Origin: Nocardia sp. NBC_00565
GTDB taxonomy: Bacteria; Actinomycetota; Actinomycetes; Mycobacteriales; Mycobacteriaceae
Assembly (NCBI RefSeq): GCF_036345915.1
Contig: NZ_CP107785.1
Coordinates: forward strand, 5,456,001 to 5,520,000
Direction of reading: 5' to 3'
Length of the DNA: 64,000 bases
Shown here: positions 1 through 7,934 of the stretch, one piece after another
How positions within the stretch are numbered: the stretch's first letter is position 1
How the letters are laid out: each line of letters begins with the position of its first letter
Translations under genes and position numbers: made by a program
Notes under the pieces: model-generated
What the model saw: the letters and a program-made list of their open reading frames with translations, nothing else
Databases searched by the model: none
What the model was told of the DNA's origin: nothing

Positions 1-1395
1 AATGAACTCTAAGGTTGTTCGCACCGCAGCGTCCATCAGTGTGCCGAGGTCTGCGAGCACAACCGACCCGAACTGTCGTGCTCCCCAGTGCTCCAATCCG
101 CCGCCCTCTGTCGTCTCAAGGGCGTCCACTGCGTCCTGCGGCACAACAATGTCCAGTCTGCCGACGTTGATGCGGACGAATGTTCGCGGATCGGCGGTGA
201 CCGAACCGATAGCTTGGAGCGCCACACTGTGGATCGTATTGCGCAGTCGGAACATTCCAGCCAGGTAGCCTTGCACGCGGTCAAGGTCTTCGATGCCCTC
301 GACGCCCGCGTAGGCGACCCGGAACTTGTTTCGATACCAGTCCTCGGCGTGAAATTTCGCGTTGCGCTCTGTCCCTGGCAATCGAAGCGCCTTGTGGAAA
401 GACCGCGCGATGACGTCCACTGCACCGCAGAGTGATATGAGCACGCGATCAAGCGCGTCGGCTCCGTCATCTGCGACATCGGCGGTTTGAATGGCGCCGA
501 TCGAAGCGATCAGATCGTCGCGGGCCTTCAACGCACGCAGGAGGCGGCCGCTAAGCGCCTCGGCCTCATCCAGGTATACAGCAGAGACATGTGGGTCCCG
601 CAGAGCGGCGCGCTGCACCTTGCCCAGCCAGTGCCGAACACCGGGCGCCACGACATTCACTGCTTCCTGATAGAAGTCCTTACGACTCATCACCACTCGC
701 CCCTGCGGGTTAATGATGTATTGGTGCTGACGTCTCAGGTAGTGCGCAATGATAGGGATTGCCGTCAGCCGGCTGACGACGTTGGCGCGATCGTTCGGCG
801 GCAGATCAACACGACCTGTGGTGATCGTTTCCGAGATCACCAGATCGAATTCGATCGAGCGGGCGATCTCCGACAGCATCACCGCCCGCTCCACATCCTC
901 CTTAGTCATACCTGCTTTCGCCTTGTCGCCCAAGCCGGCAAACGCCTCGAGGGCGTCGGCCATCGCCCGGTCGGGACGGACTGAGCCGTGAAACCCCATC
1001 GTGGAGCTGCCATCGAAATGTCGCCGGTCACCCTCGATCGTCACAGAAAATTCGCGGCCGGGGTATGCGGCCCAGCCCTTCTGGCTGGTCGTTTCCCACA
1101 CCTCTACGAAGCCTTCCCGCGCCGGGCGGCGACGTCCGCCCGATTCAGGCTTGCACGCCTCGCTCATCTCGACCCTGAGCACGTCGAGGTTGTCGTACTT
1201 CAACAGCCCCGTCAGCAGCACATCTATGTCCCCGTCAGCTTCCGTGCCGATCGTTTCGACGTCAACGAGCACACGCAGCTTCCGCGGACTCGGTCGCAAC
1301 CCGAACAGATCTCCCGCGTCCTTGGCGGCAGATGCGTTGTCCCGCTGAGATCGACGAAACGGTTCGTCGTGGGTCAGCTCACGAAACAGTTCCAC
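1..1395 (-). CDS. Large protein of unknown function, C-terminus cut by window edge
   Basis: An open minus-strand frame runs off the left edge after 465 codons. The start is a GTG at 1395, preceded by AAGGAGAA eight bases upstream. I do not recognise the family. The N-terminal third includes a stretch about residues 25-65 of alternating hydrophobic and acidic residues (KLRVLVDVE, LLKYDNLDVLRVE); the middle is mixed helical. Near the end lies RLRNTIHS, an Arg-rich helix followed by His that resembles the R-x4-6-H signature of HEPN ribonuclease domains, though the spacing from the nearer Arg (R-x3-H) is short. If HEPN, the protein could be an RNA-targeting defence factor; this is a guess from one motif. 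No neighbouring partner gene is visible because the downstream side is outside the window. Confidence 0.6.
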   Translation of the reverse strand, partial: MELFRELTHDEPFRRSQRDNASAAKDAGDLFGLRPSPRKLRVLVDVETIGTEADGDIDVLLTGLLKYDNLDVLRVEMSEACKPESGGRRRPAREGFVEVWETTSQKGWAAYPGREFSVTIEGDRRHFDGSSTMGFHGSVRPDRAMADALEAFAGLGDKAKAGMTKEDVERAVMLSEIARSIEFDLVISETITTGRVDLPPNDRANVVSRLTAIPIIAHYLRRQHQYIINPQGRVVMSRKDFYQEAVNVVAPGVRHWLGKVQRAALRDPHVSAVYLDEAEALSGRLLRALKARDDLIASIGAIQTADVADDGADALDRVLISLCGAVDVIARSFHKALRLPGTERNAKFHAEDWYRNKFRVAYAGVEGIEDLDRVQGYLAGMFRLRNTIHSVALQAIGSVTADPRTFVRINVGRLDIVVPQDAVDALETTEGGGLEHWGARQFGSVVLADLGTLMDAAVRTTLEFI

Positions 1396-1672
1396 TACAC
1401 TTCTCCTTCAGCTGAGCAACAGGAGAGAATACGACTGTTCGCCGACAAATCCCGAAATGCGTCGCGTCGCGTCGCAACCACCGATCTCGAACTAGAGGCA
1501 TCGACATTCGTACGGTCGCGGCGAAGTCGAGCAGTTCTGCGACCAGCTCGCGCACATCGTCGCCGCACCGCACACGTCGACGGTCTCGGAGCGGTTCAGC
1601 CGATGGGTCGTCGAACAATCCCTTGCCCTGCCTACTGTGCAGCGGCATCGAACCGACTCCTCGATAACAGCA

Positions 1673-1852
1673 TCAAGGAGTGTGTAACCTACATCTCACT
1701 CCCGCGCGTTCGGCGACTTCTTCACGACGCAGACCGGGCGTGCGCCGTCGGCCCGGTTCCAGATCCGGCAGCAACCCGACATCGGTCGGCCGCAGCCGGG
1801 AACGTTGTGCACGCAGGAAAGTGGCAAGTTCGGCGCGGTGGCTATCTGTCAT
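1673..1852 (-). pseudogene. XRE-family regulator, N-terminal fragment (module copy 1)
   Basis: The 59-residue frame from ATG 1852 gives MTDSHRAELATFLRAQRSRL and then GRRRTPGLRREEVAERAGV, the start of the MmyB-like helix-turn-helix regulators of actinomycetes (normally about 270-290 aa). It stops just where the second half of the HTH should follow. The same N-terminus occurs at 2598-2891 and 8989-9153, and all three lose similarity to the family at the same residue (after AGV). Bases further upstream of each break (about 25 nt) still align among the copies, so the truncation predates the duplication. The divergent NmrA gene seen beside the other copies is absent here; only GGTAGCAGTATCGGTAACAG of its leader remains at 1866-1885. 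Confidence 0.65.
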
Positions 1853-2155
1853 CACATGCCCTCTGTGGGTAGCAGTATCGGTAACAGGAAAGAAGATCGT
1901 CTGAACCCAGAACGATTCAGGCGGTGCGCTGGCCGCGAGCCCCGCTCCTGAAGCCTTGCGCCGCAAATGCCTGCCGAGCCGCCTCGCTGGATATGTGGGG
2001 AATCCGATTCAGCACCGCGAAATCTGTTGTGCCGCAAGCCTGATAGGTCAACGTAGAAGAGTGAGAAAAGCTGGGAGCCCCGCCGAGGCTTTGCCACCCA
2101 ATGCGGCGAGCCGCGACCGAGTGTTTGCTACCCGGTCGCGGCTCACCTCTGCGCC
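1853..2155. other. Gap with no supported gene; one strong hairpin
   Basis: I see no coding frame with plausible composition or a ribosome site. The first 35 bases are the leftover leader of the XRE/NmrA module. A perfect 12-bp inverted repeat sits at 2108-2144. Confidence 0.5.
2108..2144 (-). terminator. Hairpin, probable terminator of the small gene 2156-2365
   Basis: GAGCCGCGACCG and CGGTCGCGGCTC form perfect 12-bp arms around a 13-nt loop, immediately downstream of the minus-strand stop at 2156. There is no clear U-run, as is common for actinobacterial terminators. Confidence 0.55.
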
Positions 2156-2365
2156 CTAGCTCATCGTCAACCGGCGTAGACCGTGGACAGCGATCGCGAC
2201 ATCACGCAAGCCCGCAGCACTTCCAGTGCGGAGCACCACAACTCCGCAAAGCATCAGATAGCAGATAAAACAAAGCGATCCGAGCAAAACGATTTCAAAC
2301 ACACCGACTCCTTCGATGGCGCAAAACAAATCATCTAGTGCGCCCAAAGCGGCATCTGCCTGCAC
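2156..2365 (-). CDS. Possible small membrane protein
   Basis: A 69-aa frame from GTG 2365 (AAGG about 10 bases upstream) has one strongly hydrophobic segment around residues 23-47 (VFEIVLLGSLCFICYLMLCG) and a short basic tail, so it would be a single-pass membrane peptide. I do not recognise it. Base composition here is clearly lower in GC than the surroundings. A 12-bp-arm hairpin lies right after the stop and another 10-bp-arm hairpin lies upstream of the start (2431-2463). It could equally be a chance frame between duplicated modules. Confidence 0.3.
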   Translation of the reverse strand: MQADAALGALDDLFCAIEGVGVFEIVLLGSLCFICYLMLCGVVVLRTGSAAGLRDVAIAVHGLRRLTMS

Positions 2366-2430
2366 TTAGGCGACCTTCGATCCAGATGCAGCCCCATCCA
2401 GAGCTGTCGGCCCATCAGAGGCCCACAACC

Positions 2431-2463
2431 CAGAGTGCGCTGCACTCAAAGCGGCGCACTCTG
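2431..2463. repeat. Inverted repeat, 10-bp arms
   Basis: CAGAGTGCGC and GCGCACTCTG are perfect complements separated by 13 bases. It lies upstream of the small gene at 2156-2365 and could be its operator or the terminator of something lost. Confidence 0.4.
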
Positions 2464-2597
2464 CACGTCATACCGACGGCGCTGTGCCATGCGATAACCC
2501 CCCGTAGCGGGCTGTACAACATAGGAAGCAGCGAACGTCGTTAACCTGTCAGATTAGGTACCCTCCAACGGCTTTCGATGGAACCCCTTGCCGATCA

Positions 2598-2891
2598 TCA
2601 TTCCGAAGGGCACAGCAGTGCGCAAGCAGCCCTGATGTTTCGGGGCGACCGGCATCTCCCTTCCTGTAGCGGAGACTGCCGCACCGCATCGGCCGGAGCC
2701 GACATCGGCGCGCAGGGAGTGCATAACCGAGATGTGACCCCAGCGAGTTCGGCGACCTTCTCACGGCGCAGTCCCGGCGTCCGCCGCCGGCCCGGCTCCA
2801 TATCCGGCACCAAACCGACATCGGTCGGTCGCAGGCGGGAACGTTGCGCGCGTAGGAATGCGGCCAGTTCGGCGCGGTGGTTATCGGTCAT
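2598..2891 (-). pseudogene. XRE-family regulator, N-terminal fragment (module copy 2)
   Basis: From ATG 2891 the frame reads MTDNHRAELAAFLRAQRSRL and continues to GLRREKVAELAGV (residues 1-52), then runs into unrelated sequence until 2598. It is nearly identical to the fragment at 8989-9153 and close to that at 1673-1852. As in copy 3, an NmrA-type gene begins divergently about 110 bases away (3004), with an almost identical leader, but here that gene is also truncated. Confidence 0.65.
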
Positions 2892-3003
2892 CACATGCCC
2901 TCTGTCGGTAGCAGTATCGGTAACAGGACCGCGCCACCGCCCGTCTCTAGCGTCGAGTGCAACAGGAGATCGAGAAACGATCACCCAGCACAAGGAGTTT
3001 GGC

Positions 3004-3120
3004 ATGACAGGCAGCAAAGGACGGGTCCTCGTGATCGGCGCGACCGGACAGCAGGGCCGAGCAACCACAGCACAACTGCTCGAACACGGTTGGGAAGTCC
3101 ACGCATTCGTGCGTGCACGA
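3004..3120 (+). pseudogene. NmrA-like NAD(P)-binding protein, 5' fragment (module copy 2)
   Basis: From ATG 3004 (CAAGGAG at 2991-2997) the product starts MTGSKGRVLVIGATGQQGRA and follows the complete gene at 9280 for about 39 residues, including the GATGQQG dinucleotide-binding loop. After HAFVRA the similarity stops abruptly near base 3120 and the frame continues into unrelated sequence to 3312. The leader (GGTAGCAGTATCGGTAACAG ... CAAGGAGTTTG) matches that of the intact copy, so this is a partial duplicate, not a diverged relative. Confidence 0.8.
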
Positions 3121-3156
3121 ACCAAAGGATGGCGTGAGCGCTGCCGAGGCATCCCG

Positions 3157-3339
3157 CTACGCTTCATTGGTGACTTTCACGACGAGCGCTGTCGGCATGA
3201 ACGTGTCATCACCGATGGCGACCAGCCCGGCCAGGATGTAACCACGTCGCTGCGCCAACTCGGTGATGACTCGTTCATCCCGCAGCAGGTGCGGACCGCT
3301 CACGTCGCGTGAGAGAACACCAATTGCATTGTTGGACAT
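3157..3339 (-). CDS. Small protein with DVSGPH motif, possibly a truncated relative of the 41.8-kb gene
   Basis: The 60-aa frame from ATG 3339 reads GVLSRDVSGPHLLRDERVI near its start, then AQRRGY. The protein encoded at 41787-42173 has GFVRGDVSGPHAPRH followed by ARALGY at the same spacing, so the two look like distant relatives; the pattern also recalls the start of serine-recombinase catalytic domains (hydrophobic-R-x-x-V-S, then helix and GY). The product here is half the length of its relative. The ribosome site is weak. Function unknown. Confidence 0.4.
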   Translation of the reverse strand: MSNNAIGVLSRDVSGPHLLRDERVITELAQRRGYILAGLVAIGDDTFMPTALVVKVTNEA

Positions 3340-3345
3340 AATAAT

Positions 3346-3633
3346 TCACCCGTCCGAGTCATGGTCGTCGGCGGGCTGCTCGGTGTCCGCGTGGCCGCCA
3401 GGTCTCGATCCGGGCGATGACATCGGGTGGGTGATGTTCGGTTGGCGTCTCGGCGTCGATGAACGGTCATAGAGGCCGATCTCGCCGTATCTGCGGTAGC
3501 GGTTCACCCACTTCGATGCGCAGGCCCGCGACATACCCATCTCGGCCGCGACATGCGCGATCGGCCTGGTTCGGCAGCGTTCTACGAGCCGTAGGCGTCC
3601 CTCGAAGCTCAACGGCGCGTTGCGATGTGACAC
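3346..3633 (-). pseudogene. IS481-family transposase, frameshifted N-terminal remnant
   Basis: From GTG 3633 the frame gives SHRNAPLSFEGRLRLVER, RPIAHVAAEMGMSRACASKW and YDRSSTPRRQP, the N-terminal helix-turn-helix of IS481 transposases. After the proline-rich stretch (about base 3430) the family sequence continues in another frame (DVIARIETWR), so there is a frameshift, and the DDE catalytic core is missing. No terminal inverted repeats were found. This is a dead insertion sequence. Confidence 0.8.
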
Positions 3634-3776
3634 AGGTTGTTCCTGGAGTAGGCGGGGTCTAATGGGCATCAGTGTCTCGGATGGCGTGTCGTAGGACGCC
3701 ACAACGAGACCCGATGGGAGTCGGGGGTGTGCCTGCGTTGGGGAGCCGGGTTGGGCTCTTCCCGGGGGCGATCGCC

Positions 3777-4541
3777 TCATGCGCCAAGGAACGGCAGCGC
3801 CACTGCTAGGAAACCGTCCGGGTCGGAGGAGAACACCACATGCCCAGTGTCGAACTCGGCGACCGAACCCAGCGTTGCGGGCAGGAGTCTTCGGCGAACG
3901 ATCGGGTCCCGTCGACCCCACACCACCAGCGTGGGAGTGGCGATCTCGCTGCGACTGAGGTCGTAATCAGCCGCACCGAAGCTCCGCCAGAGACTTGCGG
4001 CGACCCGGGCACCGTCAGATGTCTTGGCGCGAGCCGCAGCGCGCGCGGTGATCTCTCTGTCGGAGTCGGTGCGTGAACGCATGTAGGCCGGCACCATCCG
4101 TGGCATCATCAGCCGGGCGACAGCTGGATTCCCCATACCGCGCAAGAAGGCCCGCGCGAACATCGGTACCGGGACGAATCCGCCGGGATTCACCAGGATC
4201 AGATGGGTCACGGCGGTGGGTCGTCTCACCGCCAGACGTCCGGCGGCGAACGCGCCGACGGAGTTGCCGATGTAGGCGGCAGTTGGCAGCCCCAACGCGT
4301 CCACCACATCCTCGAGCACGTCCGCAAGCAGTGTCGCCGACGGGTGCGCATGATCGGACATGCCGTGGCCCGGCCAGTCGATTGCGATGACGCGGAAGCA
4401 CGCGGCCAGCTTGTTCACGATCGGATCGAAGTCGTGGTGGTCGTGCAGGGTGGCGTGCAGCAGCACGACCGGGGGGCCTTCACCGCGTTCGGCGATGTGG
4501 ATCCGGCCGGCGCGGGTTGGGATCGTGGCTGGTTCGCTCAT
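3777..4541 (-). CDS. Alpha/beta-fold hydrolase
   Basis: A 254-aa cytoplasmic hydrolase. Seen: oxyanion-hole HG-like segment VVLLHA (25-30), nucleophile elbow GNSVGA with Ser94, acid Asp212 in GRRDP, and His234 in TGHVVF, the order and spacing of the family. Substrate cannot be told. Two ATGs are possible; GGAGG lies exactly 6 bases before ATG 4541 (MSEPA) but touches ATG 4547, so 4541 is preferred. It is divergent from a TetR regulator 93 bases away, which probably controls it. Confidence 0.9.
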   Translation of the reverse strand: MSEPATIPTRAGRIHIAERGEGPPVVLLHATLHDHHDFDPIVNKLAACFRVIAIDWPGHGMSDHAHPSATLLADVLEDVVDALGLPTAAYIGNSVGAFAAGRLAVRRPTAVTHLILVNPGGFVPVPMFARAFLRGMGNPAVARLMMPRMVPAYMRSRTDSDREITARAAARAKTSDGARVAASLWRSFGAADYDLSRSEIATPTLVVWGRRDPIVRRRLLPATLGSVAEFDTGHVVFSSDPDGFLAVALPFLGA

Positions 4542-4634
4542 TTTCATCCTCCAGTCGTTGACCGTCCGGTCGGTCACTGATGGTAGGTTCATGTCACACT
4601 GCACCGCAAGAACGGATTCCGAGGAGGAGTTGGA
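4542..4634. promoter_or_regulatory. Divergent promoter region, hydrolase / TetR
   Basis: This 93-base interval must hold both promoters and, by the usual TetR arrangement, an operator. The repeated GTCGGTCACTGATGGTAGGT area (4570-4590) is the likeliest place but no perfect palindrome was found. Confidence 0.4.
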
Positions 4635-5186
4635 GTGTCGATCCGAGTCGAGGCGGCCGCACGTACGCGGGCTGCTCTGGTCGATGCAGGGCTGAGGCTG
4701 GCAGGTCAGTTCAGCCTCGCCGAGCTCAGTGTCAACCGGATCGTGGCCGAGGCCGGGGTATCCAAAGGGACGTTCTTCCACCACTTCCCGAACAGAGTCC
4801 AGTACCTCGTGGCCCTGCACAAAGGCTTCCACGACCGCCTGGATACGGAGATGGCCGCTGCGGTCGGAGATCTGCCTCCAGGGCGGGAACGGCTGCGCGC
4901 AGCCCAGCGGGCCTACCTGGACGGTTGCCTGCACAACCGAGGCGTGCGCGCGCTACTCCTCGAGGCGCGCGCCGAGCGGGCGATCACCGATCAGATCGGC
5001 GCCCGCAACAAGACACTCGCGCATGTTGCGGCGGAGGACTTTCGCGCCATGGGCTGGTCGCACCCGATCGAATCGGCGCGCTTGTGGATCGGCCTGGTCG
5101 TCGAGGCCGCCCTACTCGAACTCGACGAGGCTGCCGCAAGTCCCGCCATCCGCGCAGCGCTGGAGCAGTACCTGACCGCAACGTGA
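4635..5186 (+). CDS. TetR/AcrR family transcriptional regulator
   Basis: 183 aa, the usual family length. The N-terminal helix-turn-helix is clear about residues 10-55 (LSVNRIVAEAGVSKGTFFHH); the remainder is the helical ligand-binding part. Start is GTG 4635 behind GAGGAGGAG. Being divergent from the hydrolase at 3777-4541, it most likely represses that gene and itself. Ligand unknown. Confidence 0.93.
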   Translation: MSIRVEAAARTRAALVDAGLRLAGQFSLAELSVNRIVAEAGVSKGTFFHHFPNRVQYLVALHKGFHDRLDTEMAAAVGDLPPGRERLRAAQRAYLDGCLHNRGVRALLLEARAERAITDQIGARNKTLAHVAAEDFRAMGWSHPIESARLWIGLVVEAALLELDEAAASPAIRAALEQYLTAT

Positions 5187-5489
5187 CAATCCGTACCTGT
5201 GAAACCGGCGGTGACGGATATCAAACATCAACACCCCCTTGGCGACTGAGCGAGACAGGTCCGAGCCCCACATCCAGGGTGGCTGCTCAGTCGTGTCACC
5301 AACGTCCTGACCCGCAACACCTAACCCACACATTCCTGCAAACAACGAAGGCCCGGGTGCCGGGCAAGCTGTACCGCCCAACATCCGAGGCCCTGTTGTG
5401 GTCAGGATCGCACAGCTACAAAAATCCTGGTCAGGCCCTAAGCTCCTGCATTTACACAGGTCAGATCATTTACCCTGGAATGGCGTTCC
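5187..5489. other. Gap with no supported gene
   Basis: About 300 bases between the TetR gene and the IS5 remnant. No frame with a ribosome site or recognisable product was found; GGCCCTGTT at 5391-5399 resembles the outer end of the IS5-type element at 35587 and may be what is left of this element's end. Confidence 0.4.
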
Positions 5490-5914
5490 GTATCGAAGAT
5501 CCACGTGCTGTCCGACCGCGCGGGGACTGCCGCTGGCCGTGGGTATCTCGGCAGCTACCAACGACGCCGAAGCGCTACGCCCGCTCGGGCGGGCGATTCC
5601 GGCGGTGCGGTCGCGGCGCGGGCCACGGCGACGCCGACCGACAAAGCTGCACGCCGACAAGGCATACGACCACACCGAGCTGCGCCGATGGGTCCGCGAT
5701 CGGAGGATCGACGTCCGGATCGCCCGCAAGGGCGTCGAATCCAGCGACCGCCTCGGCCTTCACCGCTGGGTCATCGAACGAACAATTTCCAGGCTGACCG
5801 GCTACCACCGGCTCAACATCCGCTACGACCGCAAGGCTACGCACTTCCTGGGCTACCTCACCCTCGCCGCTCACCGGCTACAAGAAACTCGCGAAGGTGA
5901 AATCAGCGACATGA
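5490..5914 (+). pseudogene. IS5-family transposase, C-terminal remnant with two frameshifts
   Basis: Family sequence begins as SKIHVLSDRAG, shifts frame near 5528 to GLPLAVGISAATNDAEALRP, continues with KLHADKAYDHTELRRWVRD, ARKGVESSDRLGLHRWVIER and LTGYHRLNIRYDRKATHFL, and shifts again near 5876 to end YKKLAK. These are the DDE-domain blocks (including the final catalytic Glu in the WVIER block) of IS5 transposases of actinomycetes. The N-terminal half is gone, so it cannot transpose. Confidence 0.85.
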
Positions 5915-5922
5915 GACACGGT

Positions 5923-7149
5923 CTAAGGCACATTCAATGGCGGAGATTTGGGGAAGACCACTGGCAACGCCGCCAGCGCCCGGTGGAACGGACCCGGCCG
6001 CCAAGTCATTTTCTCGGCCCGGACAGCCAGGCGCATCTCCGGTAGTGCATCGAGCAGCTGGTCGATAGCCTCCTGCGCAATCAGGGACGCCAACGGCGTG
6101 GCGGGGCACGCGTGCGGCCCGAGACTCCACGCCAAATGCGAACGATTACCCCGAAGCTCTCCGTCGGAGAGCACGGGGTCGTCATTACAAGCAGCCAAGC
6201 TGATGACCACAGGCTGGTGCGCAGGCAGCCAGGTGTCGCCGATCAGGATCGGCTGCCGCGGATAGCTAGTGGCGTAGTTGGATACCGGCGGGTCAGTGAA
6301 CAAGACCTCATCGATCGCGTCGCGCGTCGACAGACTGCCACCCAGCACGTCACCGCCGAACCGGTCATCGGTGAGAATCAGCAGCAGCGTATTGGCGATC
6401 AGGTTCTGCTGCGGCTCCAGCGCGGCACCGTACATGCTGATGACGTTCACCAATATCTCCTCCTCACTGAGATCGGCTGGGTGCTGCACAAATCGGGTGA
6501 CCATGTCGTCGCCGGGTTCAGCGCGTTTCAGCGCGACCACCTCTAACAGCGCTTCACTGAGCATCTTCATACCCAAATCTGCGTTGTCGTCGATGGCGTT
6601 GAAGAGGTGGGCCATGCCGGTCGCGACCCGCTCGCCCAACGCCGGTGGACAGCCCAACATCTCGTTCAGGCCCGCGAAAACGAGAGGGAACGCGTATTGA
6701 CTGAGCAAATCGGCTTCGCCGACCTCGCAGAAGGTATTGATCAGCCGGGTGGCCGTCTTCTCCACTGCGGCCTGCCGGCCATACAGGTCGACGCCGTCGA
6801 TCGCCGCGACGTTGGCTTGCCGGTATCGAGCATGCAGCGCGCCCGCATTGCGCGCCACGCCCGGATACCACCTCATCATAGGCTTGACCGGGCAGCTGTC
6901 GGGAATTGACCGTTCCCACACCCGCGGATCGGCCGGGAAATGTTCGGGATCGTGGAGGATCCGCACGGCCTCGCGGTACCCGATCACCAAGGTGGCGGGC
7001 ACCCCCGGAGCCAGCTCCACCGGCGCGAAAGAGCCATAGCGGCTGCGCATCTCGCGATAGACGCGGTGTGGGTCCGCAGCGTATTCCGGGGTGTATATCG
7101 CAATGCGTGGGACGTCGGCGCCGACCGACGATCCGATGGGGGTGGTCAA
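5923..7149 (-). CDS. Cytochrome P450 of the conservon (CYP157-like) type
   Basis: 408 aa. The heme ligand is Cys348 in WSLGPHACPA, and the I-helix segment reads AALEPQQNLIANTLL without the usual AGxxT oxygen-activating Thr. The K-helix ExxR motif is replaced by EVLF (281-284): the Arg is missing. Published conservon P450s of Streptomyces (CYP157) are a known exception that also lack the Arg. The start is TTG 7149, chosen because AGGAG lies 7 bases upstream. Just upstream and in the same frame are remains of a CvnD GTPase, the gene that precedes the P450 in conservons, which supports the assignment. Redox partner and substrate unknown. Confidence 0.85.
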   Translation of the reverse strand: MTTPIGSSVGADVPRIAIYTPEYAADPHRVYREMRSRYGSFAPVELAPGVPATLVIGYREAVRILHDPEHFPADPRVWERSIPDSCPVKPMMRWYPGVARNAGALHARYRQANVAAIDGVDLYGRQAAVEKTATRLINTFCEVGEADLLSQYAFPLVFAGLNEMLGCPPALGERVATGMAHLFNAIDDNADLGMKMLSEALLEVVALKRAEPGDDMVTRFVQHPADLSEEEILVNVISMYGAALEPQQNLIANTLLLILTDDRFGGDVLGGSLSTRDAIDEVLFTDPPVSNYATSYPRQPILIGDTWLPAHQPVVISLAACNDDPVLSDGELRGNRSHLAWSLGPHACPATPLASLIAQEAIDQLLDALPEMRLAVRAEKMTWRPGPFHRALAALPVVFPKSPPLNVP

Positions 7150-7450
7150 AGCGTTACTCCTGATGCGAATGAAACAGGACTCGACGAGGTCGATCGGGCA
7201 TCGCACGCACGTGCGCCGATCACGTGCGTCCAGAGCGGCCAAAGGGGTACGCAGCGCGAGGTCGAGAGCGCCTCGCGGACTTCGTGGAACACATAACGTT
7301 CCGCGCAATCAAACTCGTTGACGGCCAACAAATACCGCACTCCGTGCTCCTCGACAAGGTCGAGTACCTCTTCGGCTTGCTCGCTCCTCCGAGCGTCGAC
7401 CACCGTCAGCACGCCGAGCGCGACTGCTCTGCAACATCGTGGCCATAGTG
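7150..7450 (-). pseudogene. CvnD-like GTPase of a conservon, truncated and frameshifted
   Basis: Reading the minus strand, AVALGVLTVVDARR, then LLAVNEFD and VFHEVREAL match the switch and guanine-specificity (N-x-F-D in place of NKxD) region of conservon GTPases. Near base 7250 the frame shifts to DLALRTPLAALDARDRR, matching the conserved C-terminus. The P-loop half is absent upstream of about 7450, and no cvnA-C genes follow. The shifted frame runs without a stop into the P450. The sequence is a remnant of a cvnABCD-P450 operon. Confidence 0.75.
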
Positions 7451-7934
7451 GAATTCATCCAATTACCCTGTCGCACAACGACTGTCCCTTCGATCGCAGC
7501 CAACCCGGCCTCGCTCGGCGACCGCCTCCCCGCTGTGAACACCCCGGCCGCCGAGGCCTCGGTCAGCCAGCGGGCCCGAGCGAAGACAGATCATGCAGCA
7601 CAACCGATTACAACACACCGAAAACGACAAAAGTCGACCCGAGGCATCTCGAGCCACCGGTCCCGACACTCCTCTAACCGGGGGCATTCGCAGCGAACAC
7701 ATTGCTCTCTCTGCCTGCCACCGTGGCAGGAATTCAGTCCGGGATCGGGTTGTCAGTCACAGACCCACCGATTACATCCCGAATCGTCAGAAGCCGAGTA
7801 AAGTTACGCTTAAGCGTTTCTTGTTGTAATAGATATAATTACACTGCGAGACAAGTAACGGGTGTGCGTAGCAACCCCTTCCTATTCACGGCGCCCGGGC
7901 TGTTCCGGGTTGCGAATTGAGAAGAGGCGATTTC
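7451..7934. other. Intergenic region, AT-rich near its right end
   Basis: I see no gene. GC drops toward 7800-7860, where two palindromes precede the MDR gene; the left part may be decayed conservon sequence but nothing could be matched. Confidence 0.5.
7806..7843 (+). promoter_or_regulatory. Two palindromes upstream of the MDR gene, probable operator/promoter
   Basis: ACGCTTAAGCGT (7806-7817) is a perfect 12-bp palindrome. TGTAAT-7-ATTACA (7825-7843) is a second, AT-rich one about 90 bases before the MDR start. Either may bind a regulator; no regulator gene adjoins. Confidence 0.45.

Noticed and set aside
36..984. Several open frames in other registers over the left-edge gene
   Set aside because: They lie inside the 465-codon minus-strand frame, have Arg/Ser-rich random composition and no ribosome sites.
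1484..1690. Plus-strand frame with EVEQFCDQLAHIV and SRWVVEQSLALP that reads like a protein fragment
   Set aside because: No start, no recognisable family and it runs into the duplicated XRE module; too little to call a gene.
5387..5402. GGCCCTGTT as the left inverted end of the IS5 remnant at 5490
   Set aside because: Only nine bases agree with the intact element and there is no matching right end.
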